Origin: UBA964 sp037444685
GTDB taxonomy: Bacteria; Pseudomonadota; Gammaproteobacteria; Steroidobacterales; Steroidobacteraceae
Length of the DNA stretch: 64,000 bases
NCBI GenBank assembly: GCA_037444685.1
Contig: JBBILX010000010.1
Location: 62,001-126,000 of the forward strand
Reading direction: 5' to 3'
Shown here: in pieces, positions 17,729-27,289 of the stretch
Numbering within the stretch: position 1 is the stretch's first letter
Layout: each line of letters starts with the position of its first letter
The notes under the pieces: generated by a model
What the model was told of the DNA's origin: nothing
Seen by the model: only the letters and a program-made list of their open reading frames with translations
The model's database searches: none
Made by a program: the position numbers and the translations under genes

Positions 17729-19794
17729 GCGACGCGTCCGCTCGCGCTGGCGAGGCGCGCCGGCACCGCCTCCTCGACCGGACCGGGAGGCTCGATTCGC
17801 GGCTCCGACTCGCCGGATAGCGGCAGGCGGAAACCCGCGACCGAGGCACGCAGACCGGCCGACAGCTCCGCGAGCTTGGCGATCGACTGCGAGGTCGCGC
17901 TCGTCGAATCGGCCGTCTGCGTGCTGATCTCGCGCAGCACCTGCATGTTCCGCGTGATGTTCTGCGCGGCGATCGACTGCTGACGCGCGCTGGCCGAGAT
18001 GTTCTGCACCAGGCTCGCGATCTGGTTCGAGACCTGCTCGATCTCGTCGAGCGCCGCGCCCGCGTTTTCCGCCAGCAGCGCGCCGCCGACCACGTCGGTC
18101 GTGCTGCGCTCCATCGACACCACTGCCTCGTTGGTGTCCGCCTGGATGGTGCGGACGAGCACCTCGATCTGCTTGGTGGCATTGGCGGCGCGCTCGGCCA
18201 GGCGCTGCACCTCGTCGGCGACCACGGCGAAGCCGCGACCCGCCTCACCGGCCATCGATGCCTGGATCGAGGCATTGAGCGCGAGGATGTTGGTCTGCTC
18301 GGCGATGTCGTTGATCAGCTCGACGATGTTGCCGATCTCCTGCGAGGACTCGCCGAGGCGCTTGATGCGCTTGCTGGTCTCCTGGATCGTCTCGCGGATG
18401 GTGTTCATGCCGTCGATCGTGCGCCGCACGGCGTCGCCGCCCTTGTGCGCGACATCGACGGAGTGCCGCGCGACGTCGGCGGCGCGCTCGGCATTGCCGG
18501 AGACCTCCTCGGTGAAGGTCGCCATTTCGGCGATCGACTCGGTGGCCGCGCCGATCTGCTTGGACTGCGCGCTGCTCGCCTTGGCCAGATGCTGCGCCAG
18601 CGCCGTGGTCTGCCGTGCGGCGCCGTCGAGCTGGATCGCGGATCTGTTGATCGTGGCGACCAGGCCGCGCAGCGCATCGACCGCGTAATTGATCGAATCG
18701 GCAATGGCGCCGGTGATGTCCTCGGTGACGGTGGCCTGCACGGTCAGGTCGCCGTCCGCCAGGCTGGACAGTTCGTCGAGCAGGCGCAGGATGGCCTCCT
18801 GGTTGCGGTCCGCCTCCTTGCGCTGCACGGCGGCAGCGAAGCGCTGCTGCTCGGCGTCGCGCCGTAATTGACCGCTGCGACGCAGCAGCAGCGCGAGCGG
18901 CACGAGCGCGAGCAGCGCCGGGATCGCCGGCCACCACGCCGCGGACCCGCCGACCGGCGCGACGGCGAGATCGCGCGCCAGCGAGGTCGCGTCGACCACG
19001 AGCGCCCGCGCATTGTCGGCCAGCGCCGGCAGCGAGGGTGCCGCGCCGACGGCCTCGCGAACCAGCGCATCGATTCGGGTCTGCGTCCTCTGCGCCGCGG
19101 CGAGGGCTGCGGCCGCCTGCGCACCCTGCAGGCGCGGCAGAGTCGCCGCGGATTCTGCGCCCGCAAAGGACTGCAGCACCTGGCCGAGGTAGGCCGAGGC
19201 TTCGCCGAGCCGGCGCGCAGCCGCCTGCGCTTCGGCACCGCCATCGAACAGCCGCGGCAGGCTCGCTTCGATCTCGCGTACGCGCCACTCGGCGCGCTCG
19301 ACGCCGCGCGCGACCGGCTCGAGGCCCGCCTGAGCCGGTGACGCGGCGACGGCGCGGCGCAACTCCTCGACGAAGCGCGCCGCGAGCGGGCCGATTTCAC
19401 GCCGCGCCGCGCCCGCCGCGCGCAGCGGCGGGTCGGCGGCGCCGATCGCGGCCCCGCCAGCCACGACGCGCGCGAGTCGCGGGTCGCCGCCGAGCGCGCC
19501 GAGCGCGCGGTCGCGCACGAGCTTCTCAAGCCGGCTCGACGCAGTCCCCACCGCGCCAATGGACTCGGTGTCGCCCTCAATCGCACGCGGCGCGTGCAAC
19601 GCCACGTCCTGCAACGCGGCAACGGCCAGCTGCGCCGCTCGGCCCGGCTGGGCAGGGCCGCTCGAGGTCCACCAGAAACCGCCGGCCGCGAGCGCGACCA
19701 GCACGGCAGCGGCGAGCGCCAGCGTGCCGATATCGCGCGCCGCGCGCGTCGGCATACCTTCGGCAGCTGTCGCGCGGTTCGACGGACCGCTCAT
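17725..19794 (-). CDS. pilJ: PilJ, methyl-accepting chemotaxis protein for type IV pili
   Basis: Inner-membrane chemoreceptor that feeds surface or pilus signals to ChpA. From the ATG at 19794, which overlaps the pilI stop (ATGA), it has 689 residues, close to the 682 of P. aeruginosa PilJ. Visible parts are an N-terminal membrane helix (LALAAAVLVALAAGGFWW), a large periplasmic helical domain, a second helix (WWPAIPALLALVPLALLLR), a HAMP-like stretch (LADGDLTVQATV) and the signalling hairpin with the tip ERAANATKQIEVLVRTIQ. The usual partner methyltransferase gene pilK is missing downstream. Confidence 0.93.
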   Translation of the reverse strand: MSGPSNRATAAEGMPTRAARDIGTLALAAAVLVALAAGGFWWTSSGPAQPGRAAQLAVAALQDVALHAPRAIEGDTESIGAVGTASSRLEKLVRDRALGALGGDPRLARVVAGGAAIGAADPPLRAAGAARREIGPLAARFVEELRRAVAASPAQAGLEPVARGVERAEWRVREIEASLPRLFDGGAEAQAAARRLGEASAYLGQVLQSFAGAESAATLPRLQGAQAAAALAAAQRTQTRIDALVREAVGAAPSLPALADNARALVVDATSLARDLAVAPVGGSAAWWPAIPALLALVPLALLLRRSGQLRRDAEQQRFAAAVQRKEADRNQEAILRLLDELSSLADGDLTVQATVTEDITGAIADSINYAVDALRGLVATINRSAIQLDGAARQTTALAQHLAKASSAQSKQIGAATESIAEMATFTEEVSGNAERAADVARHSVDVAHKGGDAVRRTIDGMNTIRETIQETSKRIKRLGESSQEIGNIVELINDIAEQTNILALNASIQASMAGEAGRGFAVVADEVQRLAERAANATKQIEVLVRTIQADTNEAVVSMERSTTDVVGGALLAENAGAALDEIEQVSNQIASLVQNISASARQQSIAAQNITRNMQVLREISTQTADSTSATSQSIAKLAELSAGLRASVAGFRLPLSGESEPRIEPPGPVEEAVPARLASASGRVA

Positions 19795-20387
19795 GCGGCG
19801 GCATCCTGGAAGGCCTGACTCTCGACCAGCGTGCGCAGCGAGAGCACGGGCCATTGTTCGGGTCCCGTCGCAGCCGGTTCCCCGGCCCGCCGCTCCTCGC
19901 GGCGGAAGGCGCCGGCGAGGTAGCGCTCGCAGCGCACGATGGTCGGCGGCGCGACGCCCGAGAAGGCCGCCTCGGGAAAGCGGCGAAAACCAAGCACCTC
20001 GTCGACCATGAGACCGGCCGGCAGCTCACGATGGTTGACGACGACGACGCGGGTGTTGCGCGTCGTGGGTGTGATCCCGCTGCCGAGAAACTGGCGCAGG
20101 TCGACGATCGGCAGGAGCTGACCCCGCACGTTCGCGAGACCGCGCAACCAGGGTTTTGCGCCCGGGACGCGCGTCAGCGCCGCGGGCAAGCCGAGAACCT
20201 CGCGGGTCTCCTCCCGCGCCACGAGGAAGTATTCGCCCGCGAGCCGCAGCGCGATGCCGACCCATTCGCGGGCAGCCGGGCTGCCCTCGGCGAGGTGGGC
20301 GGTCAGCGCCCGGCCGCGTCGTTCGAGCTCGGCGAGCAGCTCGAAAGGTCGATCACGGAGTGACTTGAGCGACACCGTCTGGGTCAT
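19791..20387 (-). CDS. pilI: PilI, CheW-type coupling protein
   Basis: 198-residue CheW-domain adaptor joining the PilJ receptor to ChpA kinase. Recognised by LAGEYFLVAREETREVL, then the CheW core GLANVRGQLLPIVDLRQFLG and VVVNHRELPAGLMVDEVLGFR. Starts 31 bases after pilH and overlaps pilJ by ATGA. Position and length match PilI in Pseudomonas. Confidence 0.92.
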   Translation of the reverse strand: MTQTVSLKSLRDRPFELLAELERRGRALTAHLAEGSPAAREWVGIALRLAGEYFLVAREETREVLGLPAALTRVPGAKPWLRGLANVRGQLLPIVDLRQFLGSGITPTTRNTRVVVVNHRELPAGLMVDEVLGFRRFPEAAFSGVAPPTIVRCERYLAGAFRREERRAGEPAATGPEQWPVLSLRTLVESQAFQDAAA

Positions 20388-20418
20388 GGCGGGCCGTGCA
20401 CGTGCCTCGGCCAGCCCT

Positions 20419-20784
20419 TCAGGCCGCCAGTGTGGACTGGGCCTTCGCCACGAGGTCCTGGGGCGAGACGGGCTTGACCATGTAGTCGATGGCCCCTTGC
20501 CGCAGGCCCCAGATCTTGTCGCTCTCCTGCCCCTTCGAGGTCACCATGACGATCGGAATGCCACTCGTCGCAGGGTCGTTGGTCAGTGTGCGCGTGGCCT
20601 GGTAGCCGTTCATGCCTGGCATGACGATGTCCATGAAGATGAGATCCGGGTGCATCTCGCGCGCCAGACGCACGCCTTCGGCGCCGTCGCCGGCGACGGC
20701 CGTGCGGTAGCCCACCTTCTCGAGGGCCTTCTGCATCACGTGCACCTCGGTCGGCGAATCGTCGACGATCAGAATGAGCGCCAT
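20419..20784 (-). CDS. pilH: PilH, CheY-like response regulator
   Basis: Single-domain receiver of 121 residues. In twitching bacteria PilH opposes PilG and promotes pilus retraction. Acidic pocket LIVDDSPTEV, phosphoacceptor Asp in IFMDIVMPGMNGYQ, Thr/Ser in VMVTSKGQ and Lys in YMVKPVS are all present. The ATG at 20784 lies two bases after the pilG stop. The conserved DDSPTEVHVMQKALEK start identifies it as PilH rather than a generic CheY. Confidence 0.94.
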   Translation of the reverse strand: MALILIVDDSPTEVHVMQKALEKVGYRTAVAGDGAEGVRLAREMHPDLIFMDIVMPGMNGYQATRTLTNDPATSGIPIVMVTSKGQESDKIWGLRQGAIDYMVKPVSPQDLVAKAQSTLAA

Positions 20785-20786
20785 GA

Positions 20787-21182
20787 TCAGATCCCGATGT
20801 GCGACTCGATCGCGGTGAGCAGTTCGTCCTTGGTGAACGGCTTGGTCAGATAGTGCTCCGAGCCGACGATGCGTCCGCGGGCACGATCGAACAACCCGTC
20901 CTTCGACGAAAGCATGATCACCGGGATCGACTTGTAGACCTTGTTGTGCTTGATCAGCGAGCAGGTCTGATAGCCGTCCAGCCGTGGCATCATGATGTCG
21001 ACGAAAACGATGTCGGGCTGGTGATCGGCGATCTTGGCCAGCGCGTCGAAGCCATCGACGGCCGTGAAGACTTCGCAGCCTTCCTTGGTGAGCAAGGTCT
21101 CGGCAGTGCGGCGAATCGTCTTGCTGTCGTCGATGACGAGGACCTTTAGGCCCTGCAGCCTTGGATTGGCAGCACTCTCCAC
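20787..21182 (-). CDS. pilG: PilG, CheY-like response regulator
   Basis: First gene of the pil-chp operon, a 131-residue single-domain receiver; in Pseudomonas PilG acts with PilB to favour pilus extension and cAMP signalling. The stretches VIDDSKTIRRTAETLL, FVDIMMPRLDGYQT, MLSSKDGLFD and YLTKPFTKDELL are almost identical to PilG. The GTG at 21182 is chosen because AAGGAG lies six bases before it and conserved sequence starts soon after. Divergent from gshB, with 150 bases between that must hold both promoters. Confidence 0.94.
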   Translation of the reverse strand: MESAANPRLQGLKVLVIDDSKTIRRTAETLLTKEGCEVFTAVDGFDALAKIADHQPDIVFVDIMMPRLDGYQTCSLIKHNKVYKSIPVIMLSSKDGLFDRARGRIVGSEHYLTKPFTKDELLTAIESHIGI

Positions 21183-21332
21183 TCTGCACTCCTTGATCGA
21201 TATCGTGTGCGGGCCCGGCAAGCGAAGACGGGCTGCCGATATCGCACACAATATCCATGTCGGTCGGTGCGCGTTTTAACATATACGCCACCCCCCTGCC
21301 ATGCCACGCAGTTCACGTTTCCGGAAGAACGT

Positions 21333-22289
21333 ATGACCTCGAACCCCCGCCTCGCCGTCGTGATGGACCCCATCGCCGACATCAAGTACGCGAAGGACAC
21401 GACGCTGGCGATGCTGCTCGCCGCCCAGGCACGCGGCTGGCGACTGCTCTACCTCGAGCAGGGCGACCTGTCGATGCGCGACGGTGTCGCCCTCGGGCGG
21501 GTGCGACCGCTGAACGTCTTCAAGGATCCGGCCCGCTGGTTCGAGCTCGGCGTGCCGCAGCTCGAGCGGCTGGGCGACATCGACGTGATCCTGATGCGCA
21601 AGGACCCGCCGTTCGACATCGAGTACATCTACACGACCTACGTGCTCGAACGCGCGGAACTGCAGGGCGCGCTGGTCGTCAACCGGCCCCAGGGACTGCG
21701 CGACATCAACGAGAAGGTGTTCACGGCCTGGTTCCCGCAGTGCTGCGCGCCGACCCTGATCACGCGCGACATGGCCGACATGAGGTCCTTCCTGGCCGAG
21801 CACGGCAAGATCGTCTGCAAACCGCTCTACGGCATGGGCGGCCGCTCGATCTTCGCCGTCGAGCACGGCGACAAGAACGCCAACGTGATCTTCGAGACGC
21901 TGACCGAGTACGGCTCTAAGTTCGCGATCGTCCAGCGCTACATCCCGGACATCGTTCGCAGCGGTGATTCGCGCGTGCTGGTCGTCGATGGCGAGCCCGT
22001 CCCCTACGCGCTCGCCAGGATCCCGAGCGGCGAGGACAACCGCGGCAATCTGGCGGCGGGCGCCACCGGGGTCGGTCGGCCACTCAACGACCGCGACCGC
22101 TGGCTCGTCTCGCAGATCGGTCCGGCGCTCGCCGAGCGCGGCATGCTGTTCGTCGGTCTCGACGTGATCGGCGACTACGTGACCGAGATCAACGTCACGA
22201 GCCCCACCGGCGTTCGCGAGCTCGACAAGCAGTACGACCTCGACATCGCGGCGCGGCTCATGGACGCGATCGCGCGGCGGCTTGGCTGA
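21333..22289 (+). CDS. gshB: Glutathione synthetase
   Basis: ATP-grasp ligase joining gamma-glutamylcysteine and glycine, the second step of glutathione synthesis. 318 residues, standard length. Family blocks include VMDPIADIKYAKDTTLAML at the start, VNRPQGLRDINEKVF, KPLYGMGGRSIF, QRYIPDI and INVTSPTGVRELD near the end. The ATG at 21333 is preceded by GGAAG. The next gene starts ten bases after its stop. Glutathione made here would serve the GST at 49.9-50.6 kb. Confidence 0.96.
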   Translation: MTSNPRLAVVMDPIADIKYAKDTTLAMLLAAQARGWRLLYLEQGDLSMRDGVALGRVRPLNVFKDPARWFELGVPQLERLGDIDVILMRKDPPFDIEYIYTTYVLERAELQGALVVNRPQGLRDINEKVFTAWFPQCCAPTLITRDMADMRSFLAEHGKIVCKPLYGMGGRSIFAVEHGDKNANVIFETLTEYGSKFAIVQRYIPDIVRSGDSRVLVVDGEPVPYALARIPSGEDNRGNLAAGATGVGRPLNDRDRWLVSQIGPALAERGMLFVGLDVIGDYVTEINVTSPTGVRELDKQYDLDIAARLMDAIARRLG

Positions 22290-22299
22290 GCGGGCCACG

Positions 22300-23214
22300 A
22301 TGACGGAATCGGCGGACACGCCGGTGACGATCGGCATCGCGCGGCAGAGCCCGACGGCCCAGCAGGACCGCCTCGCCACTACACTGTTCCTCGCTGCCGT
22401 GCTGCACGGCATGCTGATCGCCGGCATCACCTTTGGCGTCGATGGGGGCTCCGGTGTCGCGCCGCGCCTCGAAGTGGCCCGGCTGCCCGATCTCGCACCG
22501 GACGAACCGCGCGACGATCCGGCGGCCTACCTCGCGCGGACCAGCCAGCGCGGCAGCGGCACGACGCGCGAACGCGTGCCGGCCGAACCGCCCCCGGCCG
22601 CCGTCGCAGGCGCGGCAGGGCGTGTCGAGGCAGGCGACGGGTCCGTCGCCACGGCCGACGGCAGCGCCGAGGCGCTGCTCGCAAGCTCCGTCGCGCGCCT
22701 CGACGTGCGGCTGGTCGCGGGCTCGCCGGGCTCGGCAGGCTCGGCGGACGCCGCGGGCGAAATCGCCTTGCCGAGCGTGCTGGGTCCGGCCCGCTCCGCG
22801 GCGCCGGAGCTCACGGCGCCGACGGCAGCCCCGGCCGACGGCTTCGTAGCGGACACCCGGTCGGCCATCTTCGCTCCCTACCTCGATGAATGGCGGCGCA
22901 AGGTCGAGCGGCTCGGCACGCTGAACTATCCGGGAATCGCCCAGCGACTCGATACGCGTGTGAGCCCCGTGCTGGCCGTCGAGCTCGGCGCCGATGGCAG
23001 CCTGTTGCGGGTGTCCATCGAGCGCAGCAGCGGCCAGGCCGACGTCGACCAGGCAGCGCTCGAGCTGCTGCGACTGGCGAGCCCCTTCGACCCTTTCCCT
23101 CGGGAGATGGCGCAGCAGTATCCGCGGCTGCGCTTCGCCTACGAATGGCGGTTCGACCGGGGCGCAGCCGGCAGTGGCGATGCCGACGGTGCCGCTGCAT
23201 ACTCGCGCCCATGA
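22300..23214 (+). CDS. TonB-family energy transducer
   Basis: 304-residue inner-membrane protein with a TonB C-terminal domain. One N-terminal membrane helix (LATTLFLAAVLHGMLIAGITF), a long Ala/Pro/Gly-rich periplasmic linker, then TonB-like ERLGTLNYPGIAQRLDTRVSP...VELGADGSLLRVSIERSSG. TonB transduces ExbBD-derived energy to outer-membrane receptors; a gene at this site between gshB and yqgE in Pseudomonas has been linked to twitching rather than iron uptake. The ATG at 22300 is preferred over an in-frame TTG at 22282 that overlaps gshB. The stop overlaps yqgE (ATGA). Confidence 0.88.
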   Translation: MTESADTPVTIGIARQSPTAQQDRLATTLFLAAVLHGMLIAGITFGVDGGSGVAPRLEVARLPDLAPDEPRDDPAAYLARTSQRGSGTTRERVPAEPPPAAVAGAAGRVEAGDGSVATADGSAEALLASSVARLDVRLVAGSPGSAGSADAAGEIALPSVLGPARSAAPELTAPTAAPADGFVADTRSAIFAPYLDEWRRKVERLGTLNYPGIAQRLDTRVSPVLAVELGADGSLLRVSIERSSGQADVDQAALELLRLASPFDPFPREMAQQYPRLRFAYEWRFDRGAAGSGDADGAAAYSRP

Positions 23215-23777
23215 GCGACGGGACCAGCCTGACCAACCAGCTCCTCGTCGCGATGCCCTCGCTCGGGGACCCGAACTTCACGCAGGCCGTGGCGCTGATC
23301 TGCGAGCATAGCCCGGACAAGGGCGCGCTCGGCATCGTCGTCAACAAGCCCCTGCCGATGACGCTGTCGGACGTGCTGTCGCAGATGAACATCGAGCCCG
23401 CCGACGCGGAGATCGGCGCGCGCGCGGTGCTGCGTGGCGGCCCGGTGCACCGGGATCGCGGCTTCGTCGTGCACCGTCCCGGAGGACACTGGGATTCCTC
23501 TCACGTCGTCTCCGAGCAGATACAGGTCACGACCTCGCGCGACGTCCTCGAGGCGATGGCTCGGGGTGAAGGACCGCGCGACGCATTCATCGCGCTCGGC
23601 TACGCCGGCTGGGGTGCCGGCCAGCTCGAGCGCGAGCTGCTCGAGAACGCCTGGGTCTCACTACCGATCGACGAGCAGATCGTGTTCCACACGCCGTTCG
23701 AGGAGCGCTGGCACGCGGTCTGGCGTCGCCTCGGCATCGACGTGTCGCGCCTCAGCCATCTCTCGGGACATGCCTGA
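23211..23777 (+). CDS. yqgE: YqgE/AlgH family protein
   Basis: 188-residue cytosolic protein of the YqgE/AlgH family (DUF179), whose biochemical role is not settled; in Pseudomonas AlgH is a transcriptional regulator of alginate. Conserved stretches: LTNQLLVAMPSLGDPNF at the start, HSPDKGALGIVVNKP, LRGGPVHRDRGFVVH and GYAGWGAGQLE. The ATG overlaps the stop of the TonB-like gene, and its stop overlaps ruvX by eight bases. The yqgE-ruvX-pyrB order is typical of gammaproteobacteria. Confidence 0.93.
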   Translation: MSDGTSLTNQLLVAMPSLGDPNFTQAVALICEHSPDKGALGIVVNKPLPMTLSDVLSQMNIEPADAEIGARAVLRGGPVHRDRGFVVHRPGGHWDSSHVVSEQIQVTTSRDVLEAMARGEGPRDAFIALGYAGWGAGQLERELLENAWVSLPIDEQIVFHTPFEERWHAVWRRLGIDVSRLSHLSGHA

Positions 23778-24246
23778 GGGATCGACGAATCCTCCCGCGC
23801 CGACGGCCCCTCCGCAGATCGTCCTTGGCTTCGACTTCGGCCGCCGACGCGTCGGCGTGGCGAGCGGCAACACGCTCACGGGCCGCGCGCAGCCACGCGC
23901 CGCGATCGAGCGCCACGGCGACTCGATCGAGACCTTGCTGGACGCCATTGCCGTAGAGGTGCGCAGCCTCGCTCCGGCACGGCTGATCGTCGGCAGGCCG
24001 TATAATGTGGACGGCAGCGAGCATCCGCTCGAAGCGGACATCGGCTCCTTCATCGCCGCGCTGCGTGCGCGATTCGGCCTGCCGGTTCATCGCGTCGACG
24101 AGCGCTACTCGTCGCTCGAGGCCGAGGCGGGCCTGCGCGCCGCTCGCGCTTCGGGCCGCGGCCGACGTGTCGCTCATGCCGAGATAGACAGCGCGGCCGC
24201 TGCGGTGATCGTCGAACGCTGGCTCGCCGGCGAAGGTGACCGATGA
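23770..24246 (+). CDS. ruvX: Holliday junction resolvase-like protein RuvX (YqgF)
   Basis: 158-residue RNase H-fold nuclease. YqgF is implicated in processing the 5' end of pre-16S rRNA and has been described as a Holliday junction resolvase. Catalytic acidic segments are LGFDFGRRRVGVASG at residues 18-32, VDERYSS and the C-terminal AEIDSAAAAVI, together with LIVGRPYNVDGSEH. It overlaps yqgE at its start and pyrB (ATGA) at its end. Confidence 0.92.
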   Translation: MPEGSTNPPAPTAPPQIVLGFDFGRRRVGVASGNTLTGRAQPRAAIERHGDSIETLLDAIAVEVRSLAPARLIVGRPYNVDGSEHPLEADIGSFIAALRARFGLPVHRVDERYSSLEAEAGLRAARASGRGRRVAHAEIDSAAAAVIVERWLAGEGDR

Positions 24247-25214
24247 ACAACACGACCCACGAACGGACCGAGCAGCTGCGTGCCGACGGCAGCCTGCGTC
24301 ACCTGCTGACGCTCGAGGGTCTGCCGGCGCGCCTGATCGAACAGCTGCTCGAGCGCGCCCAGCACTTCGTGCGCGAGATCGGTGCGCGCCCGGCCCGCAG
24401 CGACGCGCTGCGCGGGGTCACCGTCGCCGCGCTGTTCTCGGAACCGTCGACGCGCACGCGACTGTCCTTCGAGCTCGCCGCCCGCCGACTCGGCGCCGAT
24501 GTCGCGAGCGTCGAAGTGCAACTGTCGTCCCGGCTCAAGGGCGAGAGCATCCTGGATACCGTGAGGACGCTCGAGGCCTTGCACGTCGACGTCCTCGTGC
24601 TGCGCGACGCCGAGGACCAGGTGCCCGACCTCGTCGCGCGCCACGTCGAGCCCCACGTGAGCGTCCTCTCGGGCGGCGCCGGCAGCTACTCGCATCCGAG
24701 CCAGGGCCTGCTCGATGCCTTGACCATCCGCCAGTACAAGGGCGCCTTCGAGCCGCTGTCCGTGGCGATCGTCGGCGACATCCGGCACTCGCGTGTCGCG
24801 CGATCTGCCTGGCACGCGCTGCGGACGCTGGGCGTCCGCGATCTGCGCGTCGCGGCGCCGCCGGCGCTGATGGCGCCCGAAGACCTGTTCGTGGGCTGCC
24901 GCCGCTTCGGCAGCATCGAGGAGGCCTTGCAGGACTGCGATGTGATCATGATGCTCCGCATCCAGACCGAGCGGATGACGCAGGCCGCGATCCCCGACGG
25001 CGAGCGTTACTTTGCCGAGTGGGGCCTGACGCCGGCGCGGCTCGCACTCGCGAAGCCCGACGCGATCGTGATGCATCCCCAGCCCATGAACCGCGGCGTC
25101 GAAATCGCCTCCGAGGTGGCCGACGGCCCGCAGTCGGTCATCCGCGCGCAGGTGCGCAACGGTGTCGCTGTCCGCATGGCGCTGCTCGAGGCGGTGGCTG
25201 GAGCACGCCGATGA
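24243..25214 (+). CDS. pyrB: Aspartate carbamoyltransferase, catalytic chain
   Basis: Second enzyme of pyrimidine synthesis: carbamoyl phosphate plus aspartate to carbamoyl aspartate. 323 residues. The carbamoyl-phosphate site EPSTRTRLSFE is at about residues 66-76, with SRLKGESILDT, HPSQGLLD and MMLRIQTERM following. The N terminus (RHLLTLEGLP) matches the Pseudomonas-type class whose holoenzyme uses a dihydroorotase-like partner, but the gene after it here is pyrK. It overlaps ruvX and pyrK by ATGA. No PyrR or leader attenuator is visible because the start is inside ruvX. Confidence 0.95.
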   Translation: MNNTTHERTEQLRADGSLRHLLTLEGLPARLIEQLLERAQHFVREIGARPARSDALRGVTVAALFSEPSTRTRLSFELAARRLGADVASVEVQLSSRLKGESILDTVRTLEALHVDVLVLRDAEDQVPDLVARHVEPHVSVLSGGAGSYSHPSQGLLDALTIRQYKGAFEPLSVAIVGDIRHSRVARSAWHALRTLGVRDLRVAAPPALMAPEDLFVGCRRFGSIEEALQDCDVIMMLRIQTERMTQAAIPDGERYFAEWGLTPARLALAKPDAIVMHPQPMNRGVEIASEVADGPQSVIRAQVRNGVAVRMALLEAVAGARR

Positions 25215-26122
25215 GCGCCCCGCACCGCGGCACCATCTGCCTCGAGGACGGCCGCGTGCTCGATCACCAGGCCTGGGACGGTCAGCAGTTCGTGATGCGC
25301 ATCGAGGCGCCGCGCTGCGCCGCGCGGGCCGAACCCGGCAGCTTCGTGCACCTTCAGGTCGATCACGCGATACCGATGCGTCGGCCGCTGTCGATCATGC
25401 GCGCCGACCGGCGCGCCGGCTGGATCGAGGTGCTCTACAAGATCGTCGGCCCCGGTCTGGCCGCCCTGGCGCGCCGCGGGCGCGGCGAGACGCTGTCGGT
25501 GCTCGGGCCGATCGGCCGCGGCTTCCGTACGCACCCGGAACGCCGCCGGCCGCTTCTGATCGGCGGCGGCGTCGGCATACCGCCGATGGTCTTCCTCGCC
25601 GAGGCGATCCGCGAGGCCGTTGTCGCGGCCGATGATCGGATGAACCCGGATGGCGGCTGGCAGCCGCTCGTCCTGATGGGCTCGGAGATCCCGTTTCCAT
25701 TCCGCGCCAAGCCTTCGACGATTCTCGTCGAGGGCCTGCCGGCAGGGACCATCGCCTGCATGCCGCTGCTCGACGAATGGGGCATTCCGAGCCGGCTCGC
25801 GAGCCGCAGCAGTTTTCCGGGCTGCTTCGACGGCTTCGTCACCGAGCTCGCCGACGCCTGGCTCGCCACGCTCGAACCGGCCAGACTCGCCGAAGTCGAA
25901 GTCTTCGCCTGCGGCCCGACGCCGATGCTGGTCGCGACGGCGGCGCTCGCGCGTCGGTATGGACTGCCTTGCCAGGTCTCGCTCGAGGAATTCATGGCCT
26001 GCGCCGTCGGCGGTTGCGCCGGCTGCGCAGTACGCGTCGAGACGTCCGAAGGTCCGGCGATGAAGCGCGTCTGCGTCGATGGGCCGGTCTTCGACGCCGC
26101 GGCGGTGTTCCCGGCCGATTAG
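25211..26122 (+). CDS. pyrK: Dihydroorotate dehydrogenase electron-transfer subunit (PyrK-like)
   Basis: FAD and [2Fe-2S] protein that passes electrons from a class 1B dihydroorotate dehydrogenase (PyrD) to NAD. 303 residues. The ferredoxin-reductase-like FAD segment RRPLSIMRA is near residue 60, the nucleotide domain begins LLIGGGVGIPPMVFLAE, and ACGPTPM is followed by a cysteine cluster with spacing C-x4-C-x2-C-x12-C (CAVGGCAGC...C), as in PyrK. It overlaps pyrB, so a pyrimidine role is strongly implied. No pyrD is in the window. Longer than typical PyrK (about 260 residues) because of insertions around residue 150. An alternative is a related ferredoxin-NAD reductase subunit. Confidence 0.85.
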   Translation: MSAPHRGTICLEDGRVLDHQAWDGQQFVMRIEAPRCAARAEPGSFVHLQVDHAIPMRRPLSIMRADRRAGWIEVLYKIVGPGLAALARRGRGETLSVLGPIGRGFRTHPERRRPLLIGGGVGIPPMVFLAEAIREAVVAADDRMNPDGGWQPLVLMGSEIPFPFRAKPSTILVEGLPAGTIACMPLLDEWGIPSRLASRSSFPGCFDGFVTELADAWLATLEPARLAEVEVFACGPTPMLVATAALARRYGLPCQVSLEEFMACAVGGCAGCAVRVETSEGPAMKRVCVDGPVFDAAAVFPAD

Positions 26123-26144
26123 CCGCGGCGCAGGCGGGCCGGTC

Positions 26145-27266
<1,122 letters not shown>

Positions 27267-27289
27267 GCCGTCGTCTCCGCTCTTCCTGG

